DNA of 25,818 nucleotides, taken from assembly GCA_021845555.1 (NCBI GenBank), contig JAJZVS010000005.1, positions 1-25,818 of the forward strand, read 5' to 3'. The notes under the pieces are model-generated. The model saw only the letters and a program-made list of their open reading frames with translations. It was not told the origin of the DNA and made no database searches. The stretch is from Pseudomonadota bacterium (lineage in GTDB: Bacteria > Pseudomonadota > Alphaproteobacteria > Acetobacterales > Acetobacteraceae). Below are positions 16,003-23,442 of the stretch, one piece after another (positions within the stretch are counted from its first letter, which is position 1; every line of letters begins with the position of its first letter). Made by a program: the position numbers and the translations under genes.

Positions 16003-16635
16003 ATGATGCCGCACTGTCTGCGCGCGTTCCGTGGCCGGGGGGTGGCCCTGCTGATCGGCCTGATGGGGTCGGCGGCGGCGGCGGCGGCGCCAAGCCAGGC
16101 CAAGTCGCCGCCGTTGCGCCCGAGCGTCGACGTCGTTGTCGTCTATAGCGTAACGAGCCCGACGGCGCAGGATCACCCCAGCAAGGTCAGAATCACGTAT
16201 GCGAATCATGCGCAGCGGGTTCGAATCGACGATTTCGCCTCGCTCCTGGCCCGGGATCCGAGCGGTTCGGTGATCTTCGATCGCACCCGGGGCGAGGTCA
16301 TCACCCTGGTGCCGGACCGGAAGGCGTATCTGACGCGCGGCATCGACCATCTTGCCAACCCCGGCATCCTGCTGAACGCGGCGATGCGTTTCACGCGCGC
16401 CGGGGAGAAGACGATCGCCGCTCTTCCGTGCACGGACTGGAACGTAACCAGCGGCACATTCCATGGGTCCGCCTGCGTCACCAGCGCCGGGGTCGTTCTG
16501 CAAGCGCAGCGCGTGACGCCGCAGCCGGAGACACTTGAGGCGCGGTCGGTGCATTTCGGCCCGCCGCCGGCCGGAGCATTCGATGTTCCGGCCGACTATC
16601 TGCACATCGACCGTTTCGGCCGCCTGATCCCGTAG
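16003..16635 (+). CDS. Exported protein of unknown function
   Basis: 210 residues. The ATG at 16003 (followed by a second ATG) has AAAGGA five bases upstream and is preferred to the in-frame ATG at 15964. The N-terminus is a signal peptide: basic CLRAFRGRG, hydrophobic VALLIGLMGS, then an Ala run ending AAAAAAP. The mature part is rich in beta-type strands: VVVVYSV, KVRITY, RVRIDD, SVIFDRTRGEVITLVPD, KAYLT, then TDWNVTSGTFHGSACVT, VVLQAQRVTP and ARSVHFG. Such paired statements about a stored value and a later readout resemble the LolA-like/DUF4412 type of periplasmic beta-half-barrel, but I cannot assign a family with confidence. Two cysteines (in LPCTDW and SACVT) could form a disulfide. It starts 96 bases from the divergent methyltransferase gene. 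Confidence 0.75.
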   Translation: MMPHCLRAFRGRGVALLIGLMGSAAAAAAPSQAKSPPLRPSVDVVVVYSVTSPTAQDHPSKVRITYANHAQRVRIDDFASLLARDPSGSVIFDRTRGEVITLVPDRKAYLTRGIDHLANPGILLNAAMRFTRAGEKTIAALPCTDWNVTSGTFHGSACVTSAGVVLQAQRVTPQPETLEARSVHFGPPPAGAFDVPADYLHIDRFGRLIP

Positions 16636-16652
16636 GCGAACGTCTGGAAGGA

Positions 16653-16670
16653 CGCCCCGAATCGGGGCCG
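16653..16670 (+). terminator. Weak hairpin after the exported-protein gene
   Basis: GCCCCG (16654-16659) and CGGGGC (16663-16668) form a six-pair stem with a three-base loop, 18 bases after the stop at 16635. There is no U-run, so its role as a terminator is only plausible. The rest of the 260-base gap to the next gene shows nothing I can assign. Confidence 0.3.
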
Positions 16671-16895
16671 ATGCGCCAGCCTGGATCAGGTCGGCGGCCG
16701 CGATCGGGCTATCGACCGGCGCCGCTTCTGACGTGCTTGGTCAGACCGCGATCCTCGGATGCGGACGCCGAAGTACGGCAAGGGGGAACGCACCGTGGGC
16801 ACCTTGTCAGGACAAGGTCTGTGCCGGCGAGGGCTTGCGTTTCCCCCCGCACCGCCCCCACATCGGCGCGGCCCCTCGATCCCAGGAGACCGACC

Positions 16896-17399
16896 ATGGA
16901 CGTCGCCACCATCGACCAGCAATACCAGCAGCTTGAGTCGCAAGCGCAGCAGACCATCCAGCAGCTCACCGCGCTGGCGGGCAAGCTGCAGGGCGCGGCG
17001 CAAGGCGGCAACCAGGACGCGCGCGAATGGCTGCTCGACCTGCGCGAGGTCGCGCTCGCGATGCAGTCCGAGCAGAACCAGGTGGGCGCGCTCCTGCAGG
17101 CGCTGCACGGGTTCGTCGCCAACCAGAGCCAGCAGCTGACGGCGCCGGCCCCCGGCCCGATGGCGAGCCCGTGGGGTGCGGCTGCCCCGCCGGCGCCGCA
17201 GCAGGGCTATCCGCCCCAGGGCTACCCGCAGCAGCAGGGCTACCCGCCGCCCGGCTACGGCCAACAGCCGGGGTTCGGCGGGCAGGCGGGCGGCGTCGGG
17301 GGGATGCTGGGCAGCTTCCTCAATTCCGGCTTCGGCCGCGCGATCGAGATGGGCGCCGGGTTCGGCCTGGGGAGCGACCTCATCAACAAGATCTTCTGA
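16896..17399 (+). CDS. Small coiled-coil protein with QGYP repeats
   Basis: 167 residues; ATG at 16896 with AGGAG eight bases upstream. Three parts are visible. Residues 1-80 are Gln-rich and helical with heptad-like spacing (IDQQYQQLESQAQQTIQQL), probably a coiled coil. Residues 82-130 are Pro/Gln/Tyr/Gly-rich and hold degenerate QGYPP-type repeats (103-121), a flexible low-complexity segment. The last 35 residues are Gly-rich and hydrophobic, ending GLGSDLINKIF. This resembles small bacterial proteins with a Gly-rich C-terminal patch, such as the DUF2076 group, but I do not recognise the family securely. No signal peptide is present. A perfect 14-base palindrome starts two bases after the stop (17401-17414). 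Confidence 0.75.
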   Translation: MDVATIDQQYQQLESQAQQTIQQLTALAGKLQGAAQGGNQDAREWLLDLREVALAMQSEQNQVGALLQALHGFVANQSQQLTAPAPGPMASPWGAAAPPAPQQGYPPQGYPQQQGYPPPGYGQQPGFGGQAGGVGGMLGSFLNSGFGRAIEMGAGFGLGSDLINKIF

Positions 17400-17400
17400 G

Positions 17401-17414
17401 CCGCCGATCGGCGG
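17401..17414. repeat. 14-base GC palindrome
   Basis: A perfect inverted repeat, CCGCCGATCGGCGG, lies directly after the stop of the QGYP-repeat gene and about 50 bases before the acyl-CoA synthetase start. It could be a short terminator stem or a dimer binding site. It is short enough in a 70% GC genome to be chance. Confidence 0.3.
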
Positions 17415-17468
17415 GGGCGGCGCCCGGCCGGCATCTGGGCTAGGATGGGGGCCAAAGGGAGCACGTCC

Positions 17469-19106
17469 ATGGCCAATCCCGCCTATCTCTCGGGTCTCGA
17501 CCGTAATCCGGCGAACTATACGCCGCTGAACCCGGTCACGTTCCTCGAACGCGCCGCGGCGCTCTATCCCGACCGCCTCTCGGTCGTGCACGGGGCCGAG
17601 CGCTACACGTGGCGGCAGACCTACGCGCGCTGCCGGCGGCTGGCCTCCGCGCTTGCCCGGCGCGGGATCGGGCGCGGCGATACGGTGGCCGTCATGGCGC
17701 CCAACGTGCCGGCAATCTACGAGGCGCATTTCGGCGTGCCGATGCTCGGCGCCGTGCTCAACACGCTGAACACGCGGCTCGACCCCGAGACGATCGCCTT
17801 CATGCTGCGTCACGGCGGGGCGCGCGCGCTGATCACCGACCGCGAGCTTTCCCCGGTCGTCGCGCAGGCGCTGGCGCTGCTCGCGGAGCGCCCGCTGGTG
17901 ATCGACATCGACGATCCGCTGGCCCAGGGCGGCACGCGGCTCGGGGAGATGGACTACGAGGCGTTCCTGCAAACCGGCGATGCCGGCTTTGCCTGGGAGA
18001 ACCCGCCCGACGAATGGGACGCGATCGCGCTGAATTACACCTCCGGCACCACCGGCGACCCGAAAGGGGTCGTGTATCACTACCGCGGCGCCTATCTGAA
18101 CGCGGTCAGCAACATCGTGAACTGGAACATGCCGCAGCATCCGGTCTATCTCTGGACGCTGCCGATGTTTCATTGCAACGGCTGGTGCTTCCCGTGGTCG
18201 GTCGCCGAGCGCGCCGGCACCAACATCTGCCTGCGCAAGGTCGAAGGCGGCGCGATCTGGGAAGCCGTCCGCGCGCATGGCGTCACGCATATGTGCGGCG
18301 CGCCGATCGTCTATGCCAGCGCGATCAACGCGCCGGCCGAACTGCGTGCCGGCATCGGCCATCGCATCGCCGGCCAGGTCGCGGGCGCCGCCCCGCCGGC
18401 GGCGATCATCGAGGGCGCCGAGCAGGCCGGCATCGACCTGACGCATGTCTATGGCCTGACCGAAACCTACGGCCCCGCTTCGGTCTGCGCCAAGCAGCCG
18501 GAATGGACGGCGCTGCCGCTGGATGCGCGGGCGGAACGCAACGGCCGGCAGGGCGTGCGGGTGCCGATGCAGGAAGCGATGACGGTGCGCGATTCCGCCA
18601 CGCTGGACGAGGTGCCGGCGGATGGCGAAACGATGGGCGAGATCATGTTCCGCGGCAACATCACGATGAAGGGCTATCTGAGCAACCCGGCCGCGACCGC
18701 GGCGGCGTTCGCCGGCGGCTGGTTCCATACCGGCGATCTGGCGGTGGCGCAGCCCGACGGCTACGTGAAGATCCGCGACCGTTCCAAGGACATCATCATC
18801 TCGGGCGGCGAGAACATCTCCTCGCTGGAAGTGGAGGAGGCGCTGTATCGCCATCCGGCGGTGCTGTCGGCCGCGGTGGTGGCGCGGCCGGACGAGAAAT
18901 GGGGGGAGACGCCCTGCGCCTTCGTCGAACTCAAGCCGGGCGCCAGCGTCAGCGCCGACGAGTTGCGCGCCTTTTGCCGCCAGCACCTGGCGGGGTTCAA
19001 GGTGCCGCGCAGCTTCGTGTTCCGCGAACTGCCGAAGACCTCGACCGGGAAGATCCAGAAATTCGTGCTGCGCGCGCTCGCCCGCTCGGCCAGCGCGATC
19101 GGCTGA
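17469..19106 (+). CDS. AMP-forming acyl-CoA synthetase
   Basis: 545 residues. It activates a carboxylic acid with ATP and joins it to CoA. All core adenylate-forming motifs are present in order: LNYTSGTTGDPKGVV (A3, 188-202), VYGLTETYGPA (A5), GWFHTGDLAV (A7), RDRSKDIIISGGENIS (A8 hinge) and PKTSTGKIQK, whose Lys528 is the catalytic lysine. The WTLPMFHCNGWCFPW segment is typical of the PRK08162-type medium-chain group that includes methylmercaptopropionate ligases. The start at 17469 has AAAGGGAG seven bases upstream, which decides it over the in-frame ATG at 17445. It ends seven bases before the converging lipoprotein gene. The acid cannot be determined; it is not a clear malonyl-CoA synthetase despite the decarboxylase upstream. 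Confidence 0.93.
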   Translation: MANPAYLSGLDRNPANYTPLNPVTFLERAAALYPDRLSVVHGAERYTWRQTYARCRRLASALARRGIGRGDTVAVMAPNVPAIYEAHFGVPMLGAVLNTLNTRLDPETIAFMLRHGGARALITDRELSPVVAQALALLAERPLVIDIDDPLAQGGTRLGEMDYEAFLQTGDAGFAWENPPDEWDAIALNYTSGTTGDPKGVVYHYRGAYLNAVSNIVNWNMPQHPVYLWTLPMFHCNGWCFPWSVAERAGTNICLRKVEGGAIWEAVRAHGVTHMCGAPIVYASAINAPAELRAGIGHRIAGQVAGAAPPAAIIEGAEQAGIDLTHVYGLTETYGPASVCAKQPEWTALPLDARAERNGRQGVRVPMQEAMTVRDSATLDEVPADGETMGEIMFRGNITMKGYLSNPAATAAAFAGGWFHTGDLAVAQPDGYVKIRDRSKDIIISGGENISSLEVEEALYRHPAVLSAAVVARPDEKWGETPCAFVELKPGASVSADELRAFCRQHLAGFKVPRSFVFRELPKTSTGKIQKFVLRALARSASAIG

Positions 19107-19113
19107 AAAGGGC

Positions 19114-19815
19114 CTATTTGTAGGGCACCGGCGCGGGCAGGGCCGACGGTGCGCCGAGCGGGGCCGGCGGCACCTGTTGCGGCGCCAAAGGTTGCGGCGC
19201 CAACGATTGCGGCGCGAGCGGTTGCGGCGCGCCGGGCATGCCGAGCGGCTCGGCCTGCACCGGCGCGGCGGAGGCGCCCGGCGCCACCAGCCAGTCGTGC
19301 AACGAACGGCGGATCTGGTACTCGAGCTCGACGTTCATCTGGTTCATCATCTGCCGCGTGAGCGCATACAGATCGGCGGCCATGTCATGTACCGGCCCGA
19401 CGCGCTGGCGCGAGACGGTGGCCTCGGCGAAGCCGGCGCGCGTGTTGTTGGACGTGTAGATCTCCAGCCCGACCGAGAAGGTGCCGGTGATGACGTCGCC
19501 TTGCTGGACCAGCGAGGCGTTGTTGACCGAGAACACCGCCCGCCCGGCGGAACCGAATGCCTTCAGCCGCTCCCGCCCCATCCGCCGCAGCGCCCCGGCG
19601 GGGGAAACCGGGTCGAACTGCAACACCGAGGGCGGCACCTCGGAGGGAACGAACCGCTGCACCACCTCGACCCGCGCGACGTTGAGCCGCAGTTGCGGCA
19701 GGTAGCTGAAATCGAGCGGACGGAAGCTTTGCGCGGGCGCGGGTTCCCCCCCCGCGCAGGCGGCCAGCAGCAGCGGCAGCAGCAGGACGGCGCGGCGGGT
19801 CGGGCGAGCGTGCAT
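19114..19815 (-). CDS. Lipoprotein with a proline-rich LAPQP repeat tail
   Basis: 233 residues starting at the ATG at 19815. The N-terminus is a lipoprotein signal: MHARPTRR, hydrophobic AVLLLPLLL, then AAC as lipobox, with lipidation predicted at Cys22. The mature part has LPQLRLNVARVEVVQRF, a strand followed by RERLKAFGSAGRAVFSVNNASLVQ and VGLEIYTSNN, reading like a membrane-anchored domain of mixed strands and helices, then a helical TRQMMNQMNVELEYQIRRSL. I do not recognise the family beyond an envelope lipoprotein. The C-terminus ends in a run of L-A-P-Q-P/S units coded by four 15-base repeats. It is 77 bases downstream of the cupin gene, on the same strand, and may share its transcript. 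It converges on the acyl-CoA synthetase gene. Confidence 0.78.
   Translation of the reverse strand: MHARPTRRAVLLLPLLLAACAGGEPAPAQSFRPLDFSYLPQLRLNVARVEVVQRFVPSEVPPSVLQFDPVSPAGALRRMGRERLKAFGSAGRAVFSVNNASLVQQGDVITGTFSVGLEIYTSNNTRAGFAEATVSRQRVGPVHDMAADLYALTRQMMNQMNVELEYQIRRSLHDWLVAPGASAAPVQAEPLGMPGAPQPLAPQSLAPQPLAPQQVPPAPLGAPSALPAPVPYK
19175..19234 (-). repeat. Four tandem 15-base units in the lipoprotein gene
   Basis: Units start at 19175, 19190, 19205 and 19220 and share TTGCGGCGC at fixed phase. They code the Pro/Gln/Leu/Ala five-residue repeats near the C-terminus. Because the period is a multiple of three, copy-number change would lengthen or shorten the tail without a frameshift. Confidence 0.8.
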
Positions 19816-19892
19816 GGCGGCGTTCCGGAGCGAATGGCGCCGCACCATGCGAAGCCGCGCCGGACCGGTCAATGCCCCGCCGGGATCGCGGG

Positions 19893-20351
19893 TCAGGCCG
19901 CCGGCGCCTTGTGGATCGGGTCCACCCAGGCGACCGCTTCCGGCTGCTCCACCGCGGCGATGTCGAGGTTCACCACCACCGCCTCGTTGTCGCTGCGCAC
20001 CAGCACGCATTCGAGGGTTTCCTCGCCGCTGGCGTTGATCTCCTGGTGCGGCACATAGGGGGGGACGTAGATGAAATCGCCCGGGCCGGCCTCGGCCACG
20101 TATTCCAGCTGCTCGCCCCAGCGCATGCGGGCACGGCCGCGCAGCACGTAGATCACGCTTTCCAGCGCGCCGTGGTGATGCGCGCCGGTCTTGGCGCCGG
20201 GGTGGATATGCACCGTGCCGGCCCAGATCTTCTGCGCCCCGACGCGGGCATAGGTGATCGCCGCCGCCCGGTTCATGCCCGGCGTCTGCGCCGTGTTGGT
20301 GTCGAGCCGGTCGCCGGGGATGACCTTCACCCCGTTGTCCTTCCAGTCCAT
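19893..20351 (-). CDS. Single-domain cupin protein
   Basis: 152 residues; ATG at 20349-20351 with GAGGA seven bases upstream, preferred to an in-frame ATG at 20414 with no ribosome site. The double-stranded beta-helix motifs are clear. Motif 1 reads HPGAKTGAHHHGALESVIYVL (about 71-91), with the metal-binding histidines HHH and Glu84. Motif 2 is PGDFIYVPPYVPHQEIN (about 107-123), carrying the last His. The conserved residues suggest a metal-binding small cupin. Functions in this family vary (isomerases, dioxygenases, sensors), so no reaction is assigned. The lipoprotein gene follows on the same strand. The 245 bases to the divergent hisZ gene hold an AT-rich stretch (about 20435-20480) likely to contain promoters, but I see no convincing box pair. 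Confidence 0.88.
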   Translation of the reverse strand: MDWKDNGVKVIPGDRLDTNTAQTPGMNRAAAITYARVGAQKIWAGTVHIHPGAKTGAHHHGALESVIYVLRGRARMRWGEQLEYVAEAGPGDFIYVPPYVPHQEINASGEETLECVLVRSDNEAVVVNLDIAAVEQPEAVAWVDPIHKAPAA

Positions 20352-20596
20352 GGGCGCATCCTCGCTGTCGCTGCTTCCTGCCACAGAGAGAAGTACTTTC
20401 CACCGCACCTGCAAGAACCGGGCAAGAAAAAGGACGACGCACTTTATTTTGGCCGAATTCGGGAAGAATATTCGTCATTCTACTGGCCGGCCGCCAACGC
20501 CTCCCCCGCCGCCCGCGGCTGGCGCGAAGCGACCCGCGCCGGGGCGGCGCGCGCCCTGTTCCGCTGGCACCCCTTCCCTGCTACCTGAGCCGGGCC

Positions 20597-21748
20597 ATGA
20601 CCGACGATCCCCCGCCCAATCCCGCGCTGCTCCCCGCCGGCCTGCGCGACCTCCTGCCGCCCGACGCCGCGACCGAGGCCGCCGCGGTCGAGGCGCTGAT
20701 GGAGGTGTTCGCCGCGCACGGCTACGACCGCATCCGCCCGCCGCTGCTGGAGTTCGAGGACAGCCTGCTCGCCGGCTCGGGCGCGGCGGTGGCCGACCAG
20801 ACGTTCCGGCTGATGGACCCGGACAGCCAGCGCATGATGGGGCTGCGCGCCGACACCACGCCGCAGGTGGTGCGCATCGCCACCACGCGCCTCGGCCACG
20901 TGCCGCGCCCGCTGCGCCTGTCCTACGCCGGCCAGTGCCTGCGGGTGCGCGGCAGCCAGATCGCGCCCGACCGCCAGGTGCCGCAGGCCGGGATCGAGCT
21001 GATCGGCAGCGACGCCCCGGCCTCGGATGCCGAGATCGTGCTGGTCGGTGCCGAGGCGCTCGCCGCCGCCGGGCTGGCGCGCATGAGCTTCGACCTGACG
21101 CTGCCCACGCTGACCCCGGCGCTGCTCGACCACGCGGGGATCGAGGGAGCGGCGCGGGCGGGCCTGGCCCGCGCGCTCGATCGCAAGGACACGGCCGCGG
21201 TCGCGCGGCACGGCGGCGCGCTGGCGCCGATGCTGACCGAGCTGCTGCTCGCCGCGGGTCCCGCGGACCGCGCCCTGGCGGCGCTGGCCGCCGCCCCGCT
21301 GCCTGGCCCGGCGCGGGACCTCGCCGACCGGCTGGCCGCCACCGTCGCCGCGATCCGCGCCCGCGCGCCCACGCTGCGCCTGACGATCGACCCGGTGGAG
21401 TTTCGCGGCTTCCGCTACCACACCGGCGTGTCGGTCACGGTCTATGCGCCGGGGCGGCATGAGGAGCTCGGCCGCGGCGGGCGCTATCTGTGCGGCGACG
21501 AACCGGCGACCGGCCTCACGCTCTACCCGGATGCGGTGCTGCGCGCCGCGCCCGCCCGCGCGCCGCGCCCGCGGCTGTTCGTCCCGCTCGGCGCGGACGC
21601 GGACGTGGCGGCGCGCTTCCGCCGGCTGGGCTATGCGACGGTCGCCGGGCTGGACCCGGCGGCCGGCAGCGCGGACGAAGCCCGCCGGCTCGGCTGCACG
21701 CATCTGCTGCGACACGGCGAGGCCGTGCCGCTCCCTCCCCAGGATTGA
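20597..21748 (+). CDS. hisZ: ATP phosphoribosyltransferase regulatory subunit HisZ
   Basis: 383 residues. HisZ is a catalytically dead histidyl-tRNA synthetase-like protein that joins short-form HisG to make the first enzyme of histidine synthesis and carries its feedback control. The class II synthetase core is visible: GLRDLLPPDA (motif 1 region), YDRIRPPLLEFED, FRLMDPDSQRMMGLRADTTPQVVRI (motif 2 region), YAGQCLRVRG, and PVEFRGFRYHTGVSVTVYAPG with ELGRGGRY. The anticodon-binding domain of a true HisRS is missing and the length is that of HisZ. It stands 15 bases upstream of purA, an arrangement I recall in several alphaproteobacteria. hisG is not in the window. The ATG at 20597 has only a weak GAGCCGGG upstream. 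Confidence 0.95.
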   Translation: MTDDPPPNPALLPAGLRDLLPPDAATEAAAVEALMEVFAAHGYDRIRPPLLEFEDSLLAGSGAAVADQTFRLMDPDSQRMMGLRADTTPQVVRIATTRLGHVPRPLRLSYAGQCLRVRGSQIAPDRQVPQAGIELIGSDAPASDAEIVLVGAEALAAAGLARMSFDLTLPTLTPALLDHAGIEGAARAGLARALDRKDTAAVARHGGALAPMLTELLLAAGPADRALAALAAAPLPGPARDLADRLAATVAAIRARAPTLRLTIDPVEFRGFRYHTGVSVTVYAPGRHEELGRGGRYLCGDEPATGLTLYPDAVLRAAPARAPRPRLFVPLGADADVAARFRRLGYATVAGLDPAAGSADEARRLGCTHLLRHGEAVPLPPQD

Positions 21749-21763
21749 TCAGCGGAGACCGCA

Positions 21764-23053
21764 ATGGCCAACGTCGCCGTCATCGGCGCCCAATGGGGCG
21801 ACGAGGGCAAAGGCAAAGTCGTGGACTGGCTCGCCAGCCGCGCCGAGATCGTGGTGCGATTCCAGGGCGGGCATAACGCCGGCCATACGCTGGTGGTGGG
21901 CAACCAGACCTACAAGCTGTCGCTGCTGCCCTCGGGCCTGGTGCGCGGCAAGCTCGGCATCATCGGCAATGGTGTGGTGGTCGATCCCGAGGCGCTGCTG
22001 GCCGAGATCGCGCGGGTGGAAGCGCAGGGGCTGCGCGTCACGCCCGAAAACCTGCGTATCGCCGAGAACGTGACGCTGATCCTGCCCCTGCACGGCGCGA
22101 TCGACCGCGCGCGGGAGGCGGCGCGCGGGGCGCGGCAGATCGGCACCACCGGGCGCGGCATCGGCCCGGCCTACGAGGACAAGGTGGCGCGGCGTGCGAT
22201 CCGGCTGGCCGACCTGGCCGAGCCCGAAACGGTGGTCGCCAAGCTGGACGAGCTGCTGCTGCACCACAATACCCTGCTGGCCGGCCTCGGGGCGCCGGTG
22301 TTCGAGAAGCAGGCGCTGTTCGACGCGCTGATGGCGCTGGCGCCAAAGGTGCTGCCGTTCGCCGAGCCGGTGTGGGAACGGCTGGATCAGGCCCGCCGCG
22401 ACGGCACCCGCATCCTGTTCGAGGGCGCGCAGGCGGTGATGCTGGACGTGGATCACGGCACTTATCCGTTCGTGACCAGTTCCAACACGGTGGCGGCGAC
22501 CGCGGCGGCCGGCTCCGGCCTGGGGCCGGCGGCGGTCGGGTTCGTGCTGGGGATCGCCAAGGCCTATTCGACGCGGGTGGGCGCGGGGCCGTTCCCGACC
22601 GAACTCACCGACGCCACCGGCCAGTTGCTGGGCGATCGCGGGCACGAGTTCGGCACCGTGACCGGGCGGCGGCGGCGCTGCGGCTGGTTCGACGCGGTGC
22701 TGGTGCGCCAGGCGGTGAAGGTGGGCGGGATCCAGGGAATCGCGCTGACCAAGCTCGACGTGCTGGACGGGCTGCCGGAGCTGCGGATCTGCACCGGCTA
22801 CCGGATCGGCGGGGAGTTGTTCCGCCGCCTGCCGGCCGCGCCGGGGGCGCAGGCGGCGGCGGTGCCGGAATACGAGGTGATGGAGGGCTGGTCCGGTTCG
22901 ACCCAGGGGGCGCGCTCCTGGGCCGAGCTGCCGGCGCAGGCGGTGAAATACGTGCGCCGGATCGAGGAACTGACCGAGGCGCCGGTGACGCTGCTGTCCA
23001 CCTCGCCCGAGCGGGACGACACGATCCTGGTGCGCGACCCGTTCGAGGGGTGA
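21764..23053 (+). CDS. purA: Adenylosuccinate synthetase
   Basis: 429 residues, full length. It joins IMP and aspartate using GTP to give adenylosuccinate, the first committed step to AMP. Motifs: the GTP loop GAQWGDEGKGKVVDWL (about 7-22, with catalytic Asp in GDEGKGK), GGHNAGHTLVV (His in NAGHT), TTGRGIGPAYEDKVARR, the FEGAQAVMLDVDHGTYPFVTSSN segment and TGRRRRCGWFD near the C-terminal third. The ATG at 21764 follows a CGGAGA site. It is co-directional with hisZ and probably co-transcribed, so purine and histidine synthesis, which share ATP/AICAR, are linked. A strong hairpin lies between its stop and the tRNA. Confidence 0.97.
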   Translation: MANVAVIGAQWGDEGKGKVVDWLASRAEIVVRFQGGHNAGHTLVVGNQTYKLSLLPSGLVRGKLGIIGNGVVVDPEALLAEIARVEAQGLRVTPENLRIAENVTLILPLHGAIDRAREAARGARQIGTTGRGIGPAYEDKVARRAIRLADLAEPETVVAKLDELLLHHNTLLAGLGAPVFEKQALFDALMALAPKVLPFAEPVWERLDQARRDGTRILFEGAQAVMLDVDHGTYPFVTSSNTVAATAAAGSGLGPAAVGFVLGIAKAYSTRVGAGPFPTELTDATGQLLGDRGHEFGTVTGRRRRCGWFDAVLVRQAVKVGGIQGIALTKLDVLDGLPELRICTGYRIGGELFRRLPAAPGAQAAAVPEYEVMEGWSGSTQGARSWAELPAQAVKYVRRIEELTEAPVTLLSTSPERDDTILVRDPFEG

Positions 23054-23068
23054 GCCGGGGGAAGGGGG

Positions 23069-23097
23069 TTTCCTCCGCGTGCGGGGCTTGGTATAGG
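23069..23097 (+). promoter_or_regulatory. Possible tRNA-Lys promoter
   Basis: TTTCCT (23069-23074) and TATAGG (23092-23097) are spaced 17 bases. The -10 is fair (four of six), the -35 poor. Start of transcription would be near 23104, 40 bases before the tRNA. Confidence 0.3.
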
Positions 23098-23113
23098 GCG
23101 CGGCCGGTTGGCG

Positions 23114-23132
23114 GGGGCGACAGTGTCGCCCC
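23114..23132 (+). terminator. Hairpin between purA and tRNA-Lys
   Basis: GGGGCGAC (23114-23121) and GTCGCCCC (23125-23132) form a perfect eight-pair stem with an AGT loop, 61 bases after the purA stop. No U-run follows. It is either a purA transcript end or a feature of the tRNA leader. Confidence 0.45.
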
Positions 23133-23144
23133 GGCGGTCGGGGC

Positions 23145-23220
<76 letters not shown>

Positions 23221-23266
23221 ATCAAATCAATGGCTTGGTGGAATTCCCGGAAGGGGCGCTACGAAG

Positions 23267-23288
23267 CTAGGAATCACCTAGGAATCAC
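23267..23288. repeat. Tandem 11-base direct repeat, CTAGGAATCAC x2
   Basis: Two perfect adjacent copies (23267-23277, 23278-23288). It lies about 105 bases before the tRNA-Gly fragment and just before two small hairpins. Length and tandem form suit an arm-type integrase site, but this is an inference. Confidence 0.85.
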
Positions 23289-23321
23289 CGGCGGCAAGCG
23301 CCGAGTCGGTGGGCCTCCGAC
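23289..23321. repeat. Two consecutive small stem-loops
   Basis: CGGCG-loop GCAAG-CGCCG (23289-23303) is followed by GTCGG-7-base loop-CCGAC (23305-23321). They may end the tRNA-Lys transcript or belong to an attachment region. There is no U-run. Confidence 0.4.
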
Positions 23322-23392
23322 GATCTGGATTGTTGGTCGGGTCTGAAGGTGATGGATGATGGCGCGGCTAAGATGGCTCGCGCAGCTTCTCG

Positions 23393-23442
23393 CAACCTTG
23401 CCAAGGTTGGGGTCGAGGGTTCGAATCCCTTCGCCCGCTCCA
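23393..23442 (+). pseudogene. 3' fragment of tRNA-Gly(GCC): probable attachment core
   Basis: From the anticodon stem to CCA this folds as a normal tRNA-Gly. The stem CAACC/GGTTG encloses loop TTGCCAA (anticodon GCC). Variable loop is GGGTC. The TΨC arm is GAGGG/CCCTT with loop TTCGAAT. The 3' acceptor strand CGCCCGC is followed by U73 (usual for glycine) and CCA. The 5' half (acceptor GCGGGCG, D arm) is absent: the 26 bases before 23393 do not pair with this acceptor. A tRNA 3' part running from the anticodon loop to CCA is the classic remnant left by tyrosine-recombinase integration. An antisense reading of this stretch yields a familiar annotation artefact, which helps identification. Confidence 0.85.

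Noticed and set aside
17469..19106. Reading the acyl-CoA synthetase as MatB (malonyl-CoA synthetase) partner of the decarboxylase
   Set aside because: Its WTLPMFHCNGWCFPW segment fits the medium-chain PRK08162-type group, and it lies 10 kb from the decarboxylase gene.
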